From an uncultured Oscillospiraceae bacterium (GTDB lineage Bacteria; Bacillota; Clostridia; Oscillospirales; Acutalibacteraceae), in NCBI GenBank assembly GCA_900549155.1, contig URNF01000133.1, positions 1 to 5,114 of the forward strand: a stretch of 5,114 nt of DNA, given 5' to 3'. Each line of letters opens with the position of its first letter. Within the stretch, counting starts at the first letter, position 1. Shown one piece after another: positions 4,945-5,114 of this stretch. The notes beneath the pieces were generated by a model. That model was not told the origin of the DNA. It saw nothing but the letters and a program-made list of their open reading frames with translations, and did not search any database. A program made the position numbers and the translations under genes.

Positions 4945-5114
4945 TTATTCTGCAAACAAAGGCGTGGACAAATACCGATCGCCGGTGTCCGGCAGCAGCA
5001 CAACAATGGTCTTTCCCTCGTTTTCGGGGCGCTTTGCCAGCTCGATCGCCGCCCACATGGCAGCACCGGAGGAAATACCGACAAGCACGCCCTCTTTTCT
5101 GCCGATCATGCGGC
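4945..5114 (-). CDS. cysK: Cysteine synthase (O-acetylserine sulfhydrylase), C-terminal part
   Basis: The last 55 codons of a gene that enters from the right edge. CysK joins O-acetylserine and sulfide to make cysteine, using pyridoxal phosphate. The visible end carries the family signatures REGVL-type KEGVLVGISSGAA (7-18 of the fragment), where the Ser of SSGA contacts the cofactor ring; WAAIELAKRPEN; the strand KTIVVLLPDTGDRYLST (34-50); and the typical ending PLFAE. It ends at TAA 4945-4947, 15 bp before iscS on the same strand, so product and consumer of cysteine are probably co-transcribed. The ending matches CysK rather than cystathionine beta-synthase or CysM, though the latter cannot be fully excluded from a fragment. 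The promoter and any leader regulatory element are outside the window. Confidence 0.92.
   Translation of the reverse strand, partial: RMIGRKEGVLVGISSGAAMWAAIELAKRPENEGKTIVVLLPDTGDRYLSTPLFAE

Noticed and set aside
1..5114. CRISPR array, mobile element, defence island, tRNA, rRNA or riboswitch
   Set aside because: No spaced direct repeats, transposase or integrase motifs, cloverleaf-like segments or conserved riboswitch cores were seen. Apart from the short intergenic gaps the window is fully occupied by housekeeping or membrane genes.

Overview
The window reads as chromosomal DNA from a moderately GC-rich anaerobic Firmicute, most likely a clostridial gut-type bacterium (Oscillospiraceae/Ruminococcaceae-like). 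The evidence is AGGAGG-type ribosome binding sites, sigma-A-like promoters, intrinsic terminators, a clostridial-type iscS-iscU-mnmA cluster and an IscR-like Rrf2 regulator. Codons favour C/G at third positions. The taxon is an inference from protein style, not a database match.

Layout. The right two thirds (1810-5114) is one minus-strand operon. In transcription order it holds the 3' end of cysK (O-acetylserine sulfhydrylase), a class I cysteine desulfurase (iscS/nifS type), an IscU/NifU-type Fe-S scaffold, the tRNA 2-thiouridylase mnmA, and an Rrf2/IscR-family regulator. Gaps are 15, 11, -8 (overlap) and 3 bp, so the genes are probably co-transcribed and partly translationally coupled. The operon ends in a 13-bp-stem terminator with T-tracts on both sides, shared with the convergent plus-strand gene trmL (1277-1777), a tRNA wobble 2'-O-methyltransferase with its own promoter. 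Left of trmL, divergently, lies a 59-codon glycine-zipper, YtxH-like small membrane protein gene (981-1160) with a strong ribosome binding site and its own terminator. Two more minus-strand genes follow: a 223-residue single-pass membrane protein (189-860) and, 18 bp further, the first 56 codons of another membrane-anchored protein that runs off the window (1-170).

How the genes fit together. CysK makes cysteine. IscS takes its sulfur as a persulfide and passes it to IscU for Fe-S cluster assembly and to MnmA for s2U34 synthesis in tRNAs. The Rrf2 protein carries cysteines suitable for an Fe-S cluster and may sense cluster status. TrmL also modifies wobble position 34, so both transcription units meeting at the shared terminator act on the tRNA wobble base, possibly by chance.

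No CRISPR array, mobile element, tRNA, rRNA or phage-like gene was seen, and I do not see a new defence-type system. The points most worth a second look are the four-cysteine tail of IscU, the Asp-to-Cys change beside the MnmA catalytic cysteine, the distal position of the Rrf2 regulator, and a 9-bp inverted repeat flanking the promoter of the 223-residue membrane protein gene.
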